Positions 33,516 to 41,067 of a stretch of DNA of 64,000 nt are shown here, in pieces (positions within the stretch are counted from its first letter, which is position 1; each line of letters opens with the position of its first letter). Made by a program: the position numbers and the translations under genes. The notes under the pieces were generated by a model, which saw nothing but the letters and a program-made list of their open reading frames with translations, made no database searches and was not told the DNA's origin. The stretch comes from Olivibacter sp. SDN3 (GTDB taxonomy: Bacteria; Bacteroidota; Bacteroidia; Sphingobacteriales; Sphingobacteriaceae): positions 2,542,001 to 2,606,000 of the forward strand of contig NZ_CP060497.1 of the NCBI RefSeq assembly GCF_014334135.1, written 5' to 3'.

Positions 33516-35060
33516 ATGATGAAGATGTTTAAATGCGTAACGCTTTTGTTTTTGCTTTTAGGTAGCACCAAGCTGATGGCAGCAGCACCAGCTAAACGGC
33601 CTAATATCATCGTGTTTTTGGTAGATGATATGGGCTGGCAGGATACTTCAGAGCCCTTCTGGACAACAAAGACTCCTTTAAATGAGCGGTATCATACGCC
33701 GAACATGGAGCGTCTGGCCCGTGAGGGTGTTAAATTTACCAATGCCTATGCCAATGCTGTTTGTACGCCAACCCGGGTGAGTATGTTGACCGGAATGAAT
33801 GCCGCACACCATGGCGTGACCAATTGGACTTCGCCCAAAGGTGATCATAATACGGATAATGCAGATGAGCAGTTCGGACCTGCAAACTGGAATTACAATG
33901 GCCTGAGCCCTGTTCCGGATATCCCCCAAACGGTATATGCCACACCTTTTCCACAGCTCCTTAAAGAGGCTGGCTATTTGACCATTCATGTGGGAAAGGC
34001 ACATTGGGGCTCGGCCGGTACGCCCGGAGCTAATCCTTATAACCTGGGTTTTATGGTTAATATCTCCGGCCATTCGGCGGGACATCCGCAGAGCTATCTG
34101 GGGCAGGAGAATTATGGCAATATACCGGGCAGATCGACTTTGCAGGCGGTGCCTGATCTGGCAGAGTATCACGGTAGGGATACTTTTCTTACGGAAGCCT
34201 TAACCTTGGAAGCTATCAAGGCCCTGGAACAGCCCATTAAGACCGGACAACCTTTTTTCCTGAATATGGCTCATTATGCCGTGCATGTTCCCCTACAGGC
34301 AGATAAACGTTTTTTTCAAAAATACGTGGATGCTGGTTTAGACACCAGGGAGGCGATGTATGCTTCGCTGCTGGAGGGTATGGATAAAAGCCTGGGCGAT
34401 CTGATGGATTATTTGCAGGAGCAAAAGGTAGCTGAGGAGACCGTTATTATTTTTATGAGCGATAATGGTGGGCTCAGCTTAACACCGCCCAGAGGCGGCC
34501 AGATGCATACGCAAAATCTTCCCCTAAAAGCGGGAAAGGGCTCCCTCTATGAAGGAGGTATCCGTGAGCCAATGCTGGTGAAGTGGGATGGGGTGGCCAA
34601 AGCGGGCCAAACATGCGATCAATATGTGGTTATTGAAGATTTTTTTCCAAGCATATTGGAGATGGCTGAGGTTGTGCCGAAGCGCTTGGTGCAGCAGCTG
34701 GACGGGCAGAGTTTTGTTCCTTTGCTTCAGGATAACGATGTAATCGATACGACACGCAGTTTAGTCTGGCATGCCCCGAACAAATGGATTCCAGACGACG
34801 GTCCGGGAATTAACTATAAAAGTGCCATCAGGAAAGGCCAATGGAAATTGATTTATGACATGCGAAATGGAAGTTTCGAACTCTATGACCTACAGAAAGA
34901 TATCGGTGAGCAGCATAACGTCCTCGCGCATTATCCACATAAGGGGAAGGAGTTAGTGGGGCTCTTGGGTGCTAAGCTTCGGAAATGGGATGCCCCTATG
35001 CCTATAGATAAAATAAGTGGAAAGCCGGTTAGGATACCCGATAAATTACCTATTGAGTAA
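33516..35060 (+). CDS. Sulfatase (family S1)
   Basis: The 514-residue protein has a signal peptide (LLFLLLGSTKLMAAAPA). Motifs are NIIVFLVDDMGWQD, CTPTR (formylglycine C83), HVGKAHWG and FMSDNGGLS. It is clearly a different subfamily from its upstream neighbour, with a longer insert around residues 105-130 (NWTSPKGDHNT). The pair is probably co-transcribed and removes two sulfate positions of one glycan. No SusCD pair is adjacent, so uptake must be encoded elsewhere. Confidence 0.9.
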   Translation: MMKMFKCVTLLFLLLGSTKLMAAAPAKRPNIIVFLVDDMGWQDTSEPFWTTKTPLNERYHTPNMERLAREGVKFTNAYANAVCTPTRVSMLTGMNAAHHGVTNWTSPKGDHNTDNADEQFGPANWNYNGLSPVPDIPQTVYATPFPQLLKEAGYLTIHVGKAHWGSAGTPGANPYNLGFMVNISGHSAGHPQSYLGQENYGNIPGRSTLQAVPDLAEYHGRDTFLTEALTLEAIKALEQPIKTGQPFFLNMAHYAVHVPLQADKRFFQKYVDAGLDTREAMYASLLEGMDKSLGDLMDYLQEQKVAEETVIIFMSDNGGLSLTPPRGGQMHTQNLPLKAGKGSLYEGGIREPMLVKWDGVAKAGQTCDQYVVIEDFFPSILEMAEVVPKRLVQQLDGQSFVPLLQDNDVIDTTRSLVWHAPNKWIPDDGPGINYKSAIRKGQWKLIYDMRNGSFELYDLQKDIGEQHNVLAHYPHKGKELVGLLGAKLRKWDAPMPIDKISGKPVRIPDKLPIE

Positions 35061-35069
35061 GTAAAGCTT

Positions 35070-35972
35070 TTATTCCTCAAATTGATGTGACACGAGTACC
35101 TGCGAAAGCTGTGGGGCAAGGAGCAGGTGATAAACGCGCGGATCGGCCTGATGTAGTTTTTCGAGACTGGTATGGATAATGGTATCCTGATCGGTGCTCT
35201 TGATAAATTTTCGATAGGGAATATCAATATGCGCCCAGTGTATACGGAGATCGGTTTGCGCTATAAGTACACGGTAGTTACTGCGGAGACTATCCCATTC
35301 CTGTTCCAGGTGCTCATCACTACCGCGGATGACAAACGAAGGAGAAAAAGATCCCATGTTATCAAAAATGGAAGAGACGAGTGTTGCCGCTTTATTTTCA
35401 GGGTCGATATCGTCTTGGTTTTCCAGACCTAACTTATAGGCGGCACTGGGTATAGGCGCCTTTAAGCGGTATTCGAGGTATGCAACCATGCTTGAACCCG
35501 CCAAGGGGCCGGTCATAAAATTTTCTACCTCTTCGTAAGCCCACTGTGCCGAGGCATGGTCGATTTTGAACGTGTAACTTTTGGTGGTGTCCAGTTGTAG
35601 TAAATCGATCACCTCGGGCGAGCTTTCGTTGAAATATAGCCGACTATCATTGGAAGATAGCTTCGACGGATGTTTTAATAGCGTATCCAGCATACTGGCA
35701 AAGGCCTGCTCATGGGAAGTGCTGAGTTTGGGTCGGATGTTGAGCACCATGTGCTGTTCATCTCTGCTGCTGCTTATGGTAAAACGTCTGTTCGGGAGAG
35801 AAGCATCGGAAGTGAGGGAGAGTATACCCTGTACTTCGGCAATAAGTGCTGGCGTATCGATAGTTGCCTGTTCGGTTTCCAGGATCAGACGGCTGCTTGC
35901 CTCGGGTTTGGTTTCACAGGCGTAAAATAGAACGGACAATAACAGGAATAGGCTTGGGTATAAGTAACGCAT
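35070..35972 (-). CDS. Lipoprotein of unknown function
   Basis: The 300-residue protein has a lipobox LFYAC (C19) after a short signal. The mature part mixes helical and beta segments without a recognised motif. It is convergent with the second sulfatase, nine bases apart. I do not recognise the family; it may be an outer-membrane-associated or periplasmic binding protein. Confidence 0.68.
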   Translation of the reverse strand: MRYLYPSLFLLLSVLFYACETKPEASSRLILETEQATIDTPALIAEVQGILSLTSDASLPNRRFTISSSRDEQHMVLNIRPKLSTSHEQAFASMLDTLLKHPSKLSSNDSRLYFNESSPEVIDLLQLDTTKSYTFKIDHASAQWAYEEVENFMTGPLAGSSMVAYLEYRLKAPIPSAAYKLGLENQDDIDPENKAATLVSSIFDNMGSFSPSFVIRGSDEHLEQEWDSLRSNYRVLIAQTDLRIHWAHIDIPYRKFIKSTDQDTIIHTSLEKLHQADPRVYHLLLAPQLSQVLVSHQFEE

Positions 35973-36066
35973 ATATGTTGCTTAAATGATGATAAGCAAA
36001 GATACAGCGGCGTAGCGAAAGTTAAAACCCCTGAAAACCATGATATTGATGCGGTACCTTGACGAC

Positions 36067-36098
36067 TTGTAAAAATAGGAGAATAAAATTTATCTTTG
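36067..36098 (+). promoter_or_regulatory. Bacteroidota-type promoter for the DUF1266 gene
   Basis: TTG at 36067-36069 and TATCTTTG at 36091-36098 are 21 bases apart and match the TTTG / TAnnTTTG pattern. Transcription would start near 36105, about 70 bases before the ATG. Confidence 0.55.
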
Positions 36099-36174
36099 AA
36101 TTGCTAGAGGATACTTTACTGTTCCATGTTCAGTACGAGATAAGAAGCTTAATAACGATAAAAATTCCAGATCA

Positions 36175-37320
36175 ATGACAGATAGGCCATCACTCCAGAA
36201 TTTACCAAATAGACGGCAAAACCCCGCTAAAAAAGAAAATATAGCGCAGATTCTCGATCGGATGGATTCCGGTAGATCTAGCGCACTGTACTTTTTAGGT
36301 ATTGCAGCGCTATTTATGGGTTTTATGCTTTTCTTTATGTTTAAAGGTCAAGCAAGGGTAGACATATCGTTGGCTGGCGGCTTGCTGCTGGGGATTTTGC
36401 TATGCCTGGGTATTATCCTGGTGAATCTGGTGAGGGAGAGCTCGCGCGGCATGCGCGAACAGGAGCGCTATTATGTAATTGGCGAGGTTAAGGCACTCAC
36501 TGCGGTGCAGCAGCGGGCTTTACGTTTGGTACTGGTAGATATGTATTATTTTGGTTTCTGGATCAGAACACTTGAATATTATCCCTGTGAGGTAAGAATG
36601 AAAGGTAAAACATTTAAGCCGAAATGTTTTGCGATAGAGGGCAGGGAAACGTACCGTAAATCACTCGATCGCGACTGGGGCATCGTGAGTACCGAACAGT
36701 ACCGTCAGCTCGTGCGCCAACTTTTTGAAGGGATGCACAGCAAGCTTTTTGCGGTAGATATGGATTATTGCGTTAATATCGACGACTACCTGTCGCGTTC
36801 ATTGCCAGAAGCAGATAGGGACGATATCAAGCAGCAGAACGATAGTTTTATCAGTAGGCTCGCAGGTTTAATCAATAAACCGGTGACTTACGTGACAGAC
36901 TGCTTTAATGAGCAGGGAGATAAACCCAAGGCCCTGATCTGGGGTTTCGATTTATGGCGTGTGATACCGATGTCCAGAGATGCTTTTATGGCCGGATATA
37001 TCAAAGAAGAGGAGGCCTGGACAAATATTTTGAAGGCTTCCGATTTGGTTTACCATCTATTCGATAGCTTTGAAGATTTTTTCGATAATTTCCGTCTGGG
37101 TAACGCGTATTGGTCGAATGATTTGGAAACTACACGCCTGCGCCAACAAATGTGGGAACTGTATCAGCAAAAGTGTAATTGGGCGGAAAGGGACCTCCCC
37201 TGGCAGCGCGAAGGTGCGCCTCAATACGCACAGGAAATGCAAACGGGCTTTGCGAATTACATTAAAAGTAAAAACAAGAAATATAGCGAGCCGATTGGTT
37301 TTAGGCGTAATGGTGATTAA
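36175..37320 (+). CDS. DUF1266-domain membrane protein
   Basis: The 381-residue protein has two transmembrane helices near the start (about 39-56 and 64-83), a cytosolic linker and a C-terminal DUF1266 domain (about 255-370). That domain is recognisable from ALIWGFDLWRVIPMSRDAFM, YIKEEEAWTNIL and LGNAYWSND. DUF1266 proteins are of unknown function and often linked to secretion or envelope stress. It is monocistronic, with its own promoter. Confidence 0.75.
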   Translation: MTDRPSLQNLPNRRQNPAKKENIAQILDRMDSGRSSALYFLGIAALFMGFMLFFMFKGQARVDISLAGGLLLGILLCLGIILVNLVRESSRGMREQERYYVIGEVKALTAVQQRALRLVLVDMYYFGFWIRTLEYYPCEVRMKGKTFKPKCFAIEGRETYRKSLDRDWGIVSTEQYRQLVRQLFEGMHSKLFAVDMDYCVNIDDYLSRSLPEADRDDIKQQNDSFISRLAGLINKPVTYVTDCFNEQGDKPKALIWGFDLWRVIPMSRDAFMAGYIKEEEAWTNILKASDLVYHLFDSFEDFFDNFRLGNAYWSNDLETTRLRQQMWELYQQKCNWAERDLPWQREGAPQYAQEMQTGFANYIKSKNKKYSEPIGFRRNGD

Positions 37321-37397
37321 CATAAATGGACGATAAAGGCTAAATAGGCTGTATTTTTTTCTATTTTGTCATAGAAATATCATCCTTGAACAAAATA

Positions 37398-37429
37398 TTT
37401 TGAATTGTGTATTTTGTACACTATCTTTG
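37398..37429 (+). promoter_or_regulatory. Promoter of putative sRNA copy 1
   Basis: TTTTG (37398-37402), 19 bases, then TATCTTTG (37422-37429): a full match to the Bacteroidota housekeeping promoter. It is identical in copy 2. Confidence 0.7.
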
Positions 37430-37435
37430 TATCAT

Positions 37436-37497
37436 CATAATTTAGGTTTATAATTGGTTAGTAAAGCCTTCAATCTCCCCGGTTGAAGGCTTTTTTT
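37436..37497 (+). ncRNA. Putative small RNA, copy 1
   Basis: The predicted transcript of about 60 bases runs from about seven bases after the -7 box to the end of a terminator. It has an unstructured A+U-rich 5' part (ATAATTTAGGTTTATAATTG) and a 3' hairpin AAGCCTTCAA/TTGAAGGCTT with a T-run. There is no start codon followed by a useful frame. The 5' part is unchanged between copies, as expected for a pairing region. Confidence 0.5.
37463..37497 (+). terminator. Intrinsic terminator of sRNA copy 1
   Basis: AAAGCCTTCAA (37463-37473) pairs with TTGAAGGCTTT (37483-37493) and runs into TTTTTTT. Confidence 0.85.
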
Positions 37498-37644
37498 GTA
37501 ATAGCAGGTTTTGGGGAAAGGGTTTCCGTTATGCCATAATATTTTTCACCCAATTGGATTTTATCCTGCCCATCTGCCCATTTTCTGTAGCATTTATCGA
37601 ATTGCCTATATAATGTCAGGTTAATATCATCCTTTGAAAAAATA

Positions 37645-37676
37645 TTTTGAATTGTGTATTTTGTACACTATCTTTG
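37645..37676 (+). promoter_or_regulatory. Promoter of putative sRNA copy 2
   Basis: TTTTG (37645-37649), 19 bases, then TATCTTTG (37669-37676), identical to copy 1. Confidence 0.7.
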
Positions 37677-37682
37677 TATCAT

Positions 37683-37746
37683 CATAATTTAGGTTTATAA
37701 TTGGTTAGTTAAAAGCCTTCAATCTCCCCGGTTGAAGGCTTTTTTT
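37683..37746 (+). ncRNA. Putative small RNA, copy 2
   Basis: Same predicted transcript as copy 1 apart from two extra bases before the terminator. It ends close to the 3' end of the convergent PAS gene. Confidence 0.5.
37711..37746 (+). terminator. Intrinsic terminator of sRNA copy 2
   Basis: AAAAGCCTTCAA (37711-37722) pairs with TTGAAGGCTTTT (from 37732) and is followed by more T. Read on the minus strand its A-run becomes a T-run, so it could also stop the PAS transcript. Confidence 0.85.
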
Positions 37747-37769
37747 GTGATGGAATTGATAGAAAAACG

Positions 37770-38219
37770 TTAATATACAAAATCGGGATCTAACACAAGA
37801 ATGCTCCCACAGATGGTGTGGTTTTTATAGTTGGCTTTTCCATACACGGTAATGCAAAGCGTATGCTTATTTTTATCGAATGCGTTAATTCTGCAATGGA
37901 AGAAAGGGGTCTTACCCTGCGCGCATTTGCGTACTTTTCTAATGATTACGGGAAGATCTTCACGACTGATCATCCCTAATACGTTTTTCTGCTCGGAAAG
38001 GACGTGAGCATCGCGCTTCGAAAAACCTAAGATATCGGGTAAATGCCTGTCGAACCGCAAGGTATTGTGGCGATAGTTCCAGCAGTATCTGCTGGTGCGA
38101 AAATCATGCAGCGATCCATCTGTGAGTGCCTTGGCTTTTTTTAATTGATCAGCTAGCCACTGCCTGATAAGGTATGTCCATTCCTTAAGCAACGAAAGCT
38201 TGGTTTTACTGACATTCAT
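37770..38219 (-). CDS. Single PAS-domain protein
   Basis: The 149-residue protein has a PAS_3-like fold at about 40-145: YCWNYRHNTLRFDRHLPDILGFS, then VLGMISREDLPVIIRKVRKCAQGKTPFFHCRI and ICGSILVLD. It has no output domain such as a kinase, GGDEF or HTH. It may be a partner-binding sensor or a remnant of a larger kinase. It lies alone between the duplicated sRNA units and a strong hairpin. Confidence 0.65.
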   Translation of the reverse strand: MNVSKTKLSLLKEWTYLIRQWLADQLKKAKALTDGSLHDFRTSRYCWNYRHNTLRFDRHLPDILGFSKRDAHVLSEQKNVLGMISREDLPVIIRKVRKCAQGKTPFFHCRINAFDKNKHTLCITVYGKANYKNHTICGSILVLDPDFVY

Positions 38220-38354
38220 TGTTACTGTATTTAATAAAATAATCTTTTTAAGCTACTTGATTAATGTATTTTTCTGAGCCTAAACATGGTTGGGAAAAGA
38301 TTTAGATACGCTAAAATAAGCGGTAAGCCAATTTTTAAAAGGAACGTATTACAG

Positions 38355-38393
38355 CATAAGGCACCCTGAGTTCCTAACTCAGGGTGCCTTATG
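38355..38393. repeat. Perfect 18-bp inverted repeat with 3-base loop
   Basis: Left arm 38355-38372 (CATAAGGCACCCTGAGTT) and right arm 38376-38393 match exactly across CCT. It lies after the DUF2383 gene. No T-run follows on either strand, so it is a very stable hairpin of terminator, processing or REP-like type. Confidence 0.7.
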
Positions 38394-38432
38394 TAAGTAG
38401 CGGGGCTTAAAGCCAATCCGCTAGGTGGAATG

Positions 38433-38891
38433 TTAAACGCTGTCTCTCAATGCCCTGATCTTATCATGTGCGCTTTTAATTTCCTGTGATTGTTCAGTAA
38501 CTAATTGTAAGGCCTCGTCAACCAGCGAACCTGATCCTATTGCGTCGCTGTAAGCTTTCTTTATGGCATCTTCGCCTCGCTCAGCTTCTTCAAGGATACT
38601 TTTTCGATCACGACCACCAAACAATGCTTTTACATCGATCCAGGCGCGGTGCAGGTTTCCGGCTACACTAGTACCTGTTTCTACTTCGCCTTGGCCTGCA
38701 TGGCTGCCAACGATTGCCGTAAGTTCTTGACTGAATTTTCGGCTTTGGGCCGTATACTCCTGAAAGAGTGTTTTCAGATCAATATTTTCTTCGTTAATGT
38801 CGGCAATTGCTTTTTCAAAACCGGCCACGCGATCGTTGTTGATTTCAATGAGGTCATTCAAAACTGAAATCGTGTTTTTTGTTGTTATCAT
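38433..38891 (-). CDS. DUF2383 ferritin-like four-helix-bundle protein
   Basis: The 152-residue, nearly all-helical protein matches the PA2169/DUF2383 family: VLNDLIEINNDRVAGFEKA, HRAWIDVKALFGGRDRKSILEEAERGED and AYSDAI. Family members have a ferritin-like fold, are often stress-induced and have no established activity. It is divergent from the AraC gene at 39051 and followed by a strong hairpin. Confidence 0.85.
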   Translation of the reverse strand: MITTKNTISVLNDLIEINNDRVAGFEKAIADINEENIDLKTLFQEYTAQSRKFSQELTAIVGSHAGQGEVETGTSVAGNLHRAWIDVKALFGGRDRKSILEEAERGEDAIKKAYSDAIGSGSLVDEALQLVTEQSQEIKSAHDKIRALRDSV

Positions 38892-38994
38892 AGGTGTTTT
38901 TTAATTACTAGTTTTTAATTTGTATTAGTAGTTGAACAATGATCAATTGCTTTAGTTTGCACTGTATATATAAAAATTACAATAATTTTGTTCG

Positions 38995-39026
38995 TTTGCA
39001 TGTAAAGGGCGTTTTAGCTAAGTTTG
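38995..39026 (+). promoter_or_regulatory. Bacteroidota-type promoter for the AraC gene
   Basis: TTTG (38995-38998), 20 bases, then TAAGTTTG (39019-39026). A start site near 39032 argues for translation from ATG 39051 or 39039 and excludes the TTG at 39024. Confidence 0.65.
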
Positions 39027-39050
39027 AATATTACAAACATGTACCGCCCT

Positions 39051-39989
39051 ATGAAAACCATCAAATCCACCTCCTTAGACGAGTTTTATAAAGAAGCTAT
39101 CGAATTTACGGGCAAACGTATGAACGAACTCTTACCGGCAGGTATCCAAAAGGAAATCGGGCATTTCAATATTTTTGATATTGCCAGTACGATAGCAGAG
39201 GCCAAACGTACGAAAGTGATGCCCTATAACCGGAGAGCTTATTATAAAATCAGTTTGATACGTGGAAAAAACAGAGCGGAATATGCTGATAAAGTAATTG
39301 AAATAAAGAAAAACGCACTGTTATTTGCTACACCTAAAGTGCCTTACCACTGGATTCCGGAAGATCAACATCAGTCGGGCCACTTCTGTGTCTTTACCGA
39401 CGAGTTTCTGGTCAAAAACAAAAGTGGGTTGGTGCTGGACGAACTGCCGATTTTCAGACCCGGCGGTTATCCTGTTTTTGAAATAAGCGATGAACAAGCG
39501 CAGGAACTGACAGGGGTCTTCCTGAAAATGAAAAAAGAAATCAGCTCAGATTATGCATTTAAATACGACCTGCTCCGCAATTATGCCTTGGAGCTCATCC
39601 ACTATGGGCAAAAGCTGCAGCCCGTGACGGCGTTGTCTACGGCACATAATGCTTCTACGCGTGTTACAGCCTTGTTTATCGAACTGCTGGAACGGCAATT
39701 CCCGATTGAATCTACCGGCCAGAAACTCCTATTACGGAAAGCAAAAGATTATGCCGATAGGCTGGCTATCCACGTAAACCACCTCAATAAAGTACTGAAG
39801 GAAAACACCGGGAAAACCACCACCGATATCATCGGTGCCCGCATTGCACGGGAAGCAAAAATTCTGCTGAAACAAACCGATTGGAGCATTTCTGAAATTG
39901 CTTATGCCCTGGGATTCGAAGAAGTGGCGCATTTTTCAAATTTCTTCAAGCGACAGAGCTCAGTTACGCCTGTTTTGTTCCGCTCTTAG
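39051..39989 (+). CDS. AraC-family transcriptional regulator
   Basis: 312 residues from ATG 39051; ATG 39039 is possible, and both lie after the mapped promoter. The N-terminal cupin-like sensor spans about 25-150. The C-terminal AraC domain has YADRLAIHVNHLNKVLKENTG and WSISEIAYALGFEEVAHFSNFFKRQ. It lies 94 bases upstream of an SDR gene on the same strand. AraC-SDR pairs are common and the SDR is the probable target. Confidence 0.88.
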   Translation: MKTIKSTSLDEFYKEAIEFTGKRMNELLPAGIQKEIGHFNIFDIASTIAEAKRTKVMPYNRRAYYKISLIRGKNRAEYADKVIEIKKNALLFATPKVPYHWIPEDQHQSGHFCVFTDEFLVKNKSGLVLDELPIFRPGGYPVFEISDEQAQELTGVFLKMKKEISSDYAFKYDLLRNYALELIHYGQKLQPVTALSTAHNASTRVTALFIELLERQFPIESTGQKLLLRKAKDYADRLAIHVNHLNKVLKENTGKTTTDIIGARIAREAKILLKQTDWSISEIAYALGFEEVAHFSNFFKRQSSVTPVLFRS

Positions 39990-40083
39990 GTCGATTATTT
40001 GAATTTTGCAAACATCAGATTGCTGCATGCAAACAGATGGACCGTAAAACGCACCAATTTTGTTTATCAAAAAAATAAAAAAG

Positions 40084-40845
40084 ATGGATACACAAAAAAT
40101 TGCGTTAGTAACAGGCGGAAGCCGGGGCTTGGGTAGAAATATGGTTGTCAACCTTGCCAAAAAAGGAATCGATATCGTATTGACCTATAATACCAACCGG
40201 CAGGAAGCCGAAAAGGTAGTGGCTGAAATCGAGTCACTTGGACAGAAAGCAATTGCTTTTCAGTTAGATACGGGTAACGTGAAATCTTTTGATGGGTTTA
40301 TTCAGCAGGTAGGCGAACATTTAAGAGAAAAAACGGGCAGCCCGAACATTGACTTCCTCATCAACAATGCCGGCACGGCACTTTATGCTCCCTTCGCCGA
40401 TACCACCGAAGAACAGGTGGATGCGATGTTCAACATTCATTACAAAGGGGTCTTTTTCCTTACCCAGAAGGCCTTGCCTTTTATAAATGATGGGGGCCGT
40501 ATCATCAATATTTCCTCGGGGCTGGCCCGATTTGCTTTTGTAGGATCGGCGGGTTATGGTGCGATGAAAGGGGCCGTTGAAGTACTTACCCGGTACCTCG
40601 CTAAAGAGCTGGGGCCGCGCGGCATTGCAGCCAATGTAGTGGCGCCGGGAGCCATTGAAACCGATTTTGGCGGTGGCCAGGTTCGCGACAACAAGGACGT
40701 CAATGACCATGTTGCCGGTGTGACCGCTTTGGGGAGGGCGGGATTGCCGGATGATATTGGTGGCGTTGTGGCCTTTCTCTGTACCGAAGAGGCTCGCTGG
40801 ATCAACGGGCAACGTATAGAGGTTTCTGGCGGCATGATGTTGTAA
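40084..40845 (+). CDS. SDR-family NAD(P)-dependent oxidoreductase
   Basis: 253 residues from ATG 40084; a TTG at 40060 was rejected. Classical SDR motifs: TGGSRGLGRN (cofactor), NNAG, ISSGLA (Ser), YGAMK (catalytic Tyr and Lys) and VAPGAIETD. It belongs to the 3-oxoacyl-ACP-reductase-like group, but the substrate cannot be told. Likely regulated by the AraC protein upstream. Confidence 0.9.
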   Translation: MDTQKIALVTGGSRGLGRNMVVNLAKKGIDIVLTYNTNRQEAEKVVAEIESLGQKAIAFQLDTGNVKSFDGFIQQVGEHLREKTGSPNIDFLINNAGTALYAPFADTTEEQVDAMFNIHYKGVFFLTQKALPFINDGGRIINISSGLARFAFVGSAGYGAMKGAVEVLTRYLAKELGPRGIAANVVAPGAIETDFGGGQVRDNKDVNDHVAGVTALGRAGLPDDIGGVVAFLCTEEARWINGQRIEVSGGMML

Positions 40846-40952
40846 AGCCCATTTTAAGTTTATTCTGCCATTTTGCTACAAAAATCAAACAAATACTATT
40901 CTATGCCCCATGTTGGCTATGTTTGTGAAAAAAAATTGTTATCATAGCGTTT

Positions 40953-40962
40953 AAACCGGTTT
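40953..40962. promoter_or_regulatory. LacI-type operator-like palindrome
   Basis: AAACCGGTTT is a perfect 10-bp palindrome centred on CpG-flanked CCGG, in the 222-bp region before the exported Gfo/Idh gene. LacI-family proteins bind this kind of site. No such regulator is in the window. Confidence 0.4.
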
Positions 40963-41067
40963 CCGTGTTAGGGGTTCAAACGATAGGGATATGAAGGAGC
41001 CTTTCATCGTAGTTCATGAGCTAATGCGGAATCCAGGTTTATAGCCAATTGATTAACAATAAAGCAA

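Larger units (their letters stand above)
37376..37498 (+). repeat. Direct repeat copy 1 (promoter plus putative sRNA plus terminator)
   Basis: This 123-bp block is nearly identical to 37623-37748. Differences are confined to an A/T-run near the start and two inserted bases before the terminator. The 124 bases between copies are unrelated, so the block was duplicated as a unit. Confidence 0.85.
37623..37748 (+). repeat. Direct repeat copy 2
   Basis: Second copy of the block at 37376-37498, with the same promoter, transcript and terminator. It ends 22 bases before the stop of the PAS gene on the other strand. Confidence 0.85.

Noticed and set aside
37376-37748. CRISPR or transposon-end interpretation of the direct repeats
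   Set aside because: Only two long copies with one spacer, no cas genes, and each copy contains its own promoter and terminator.
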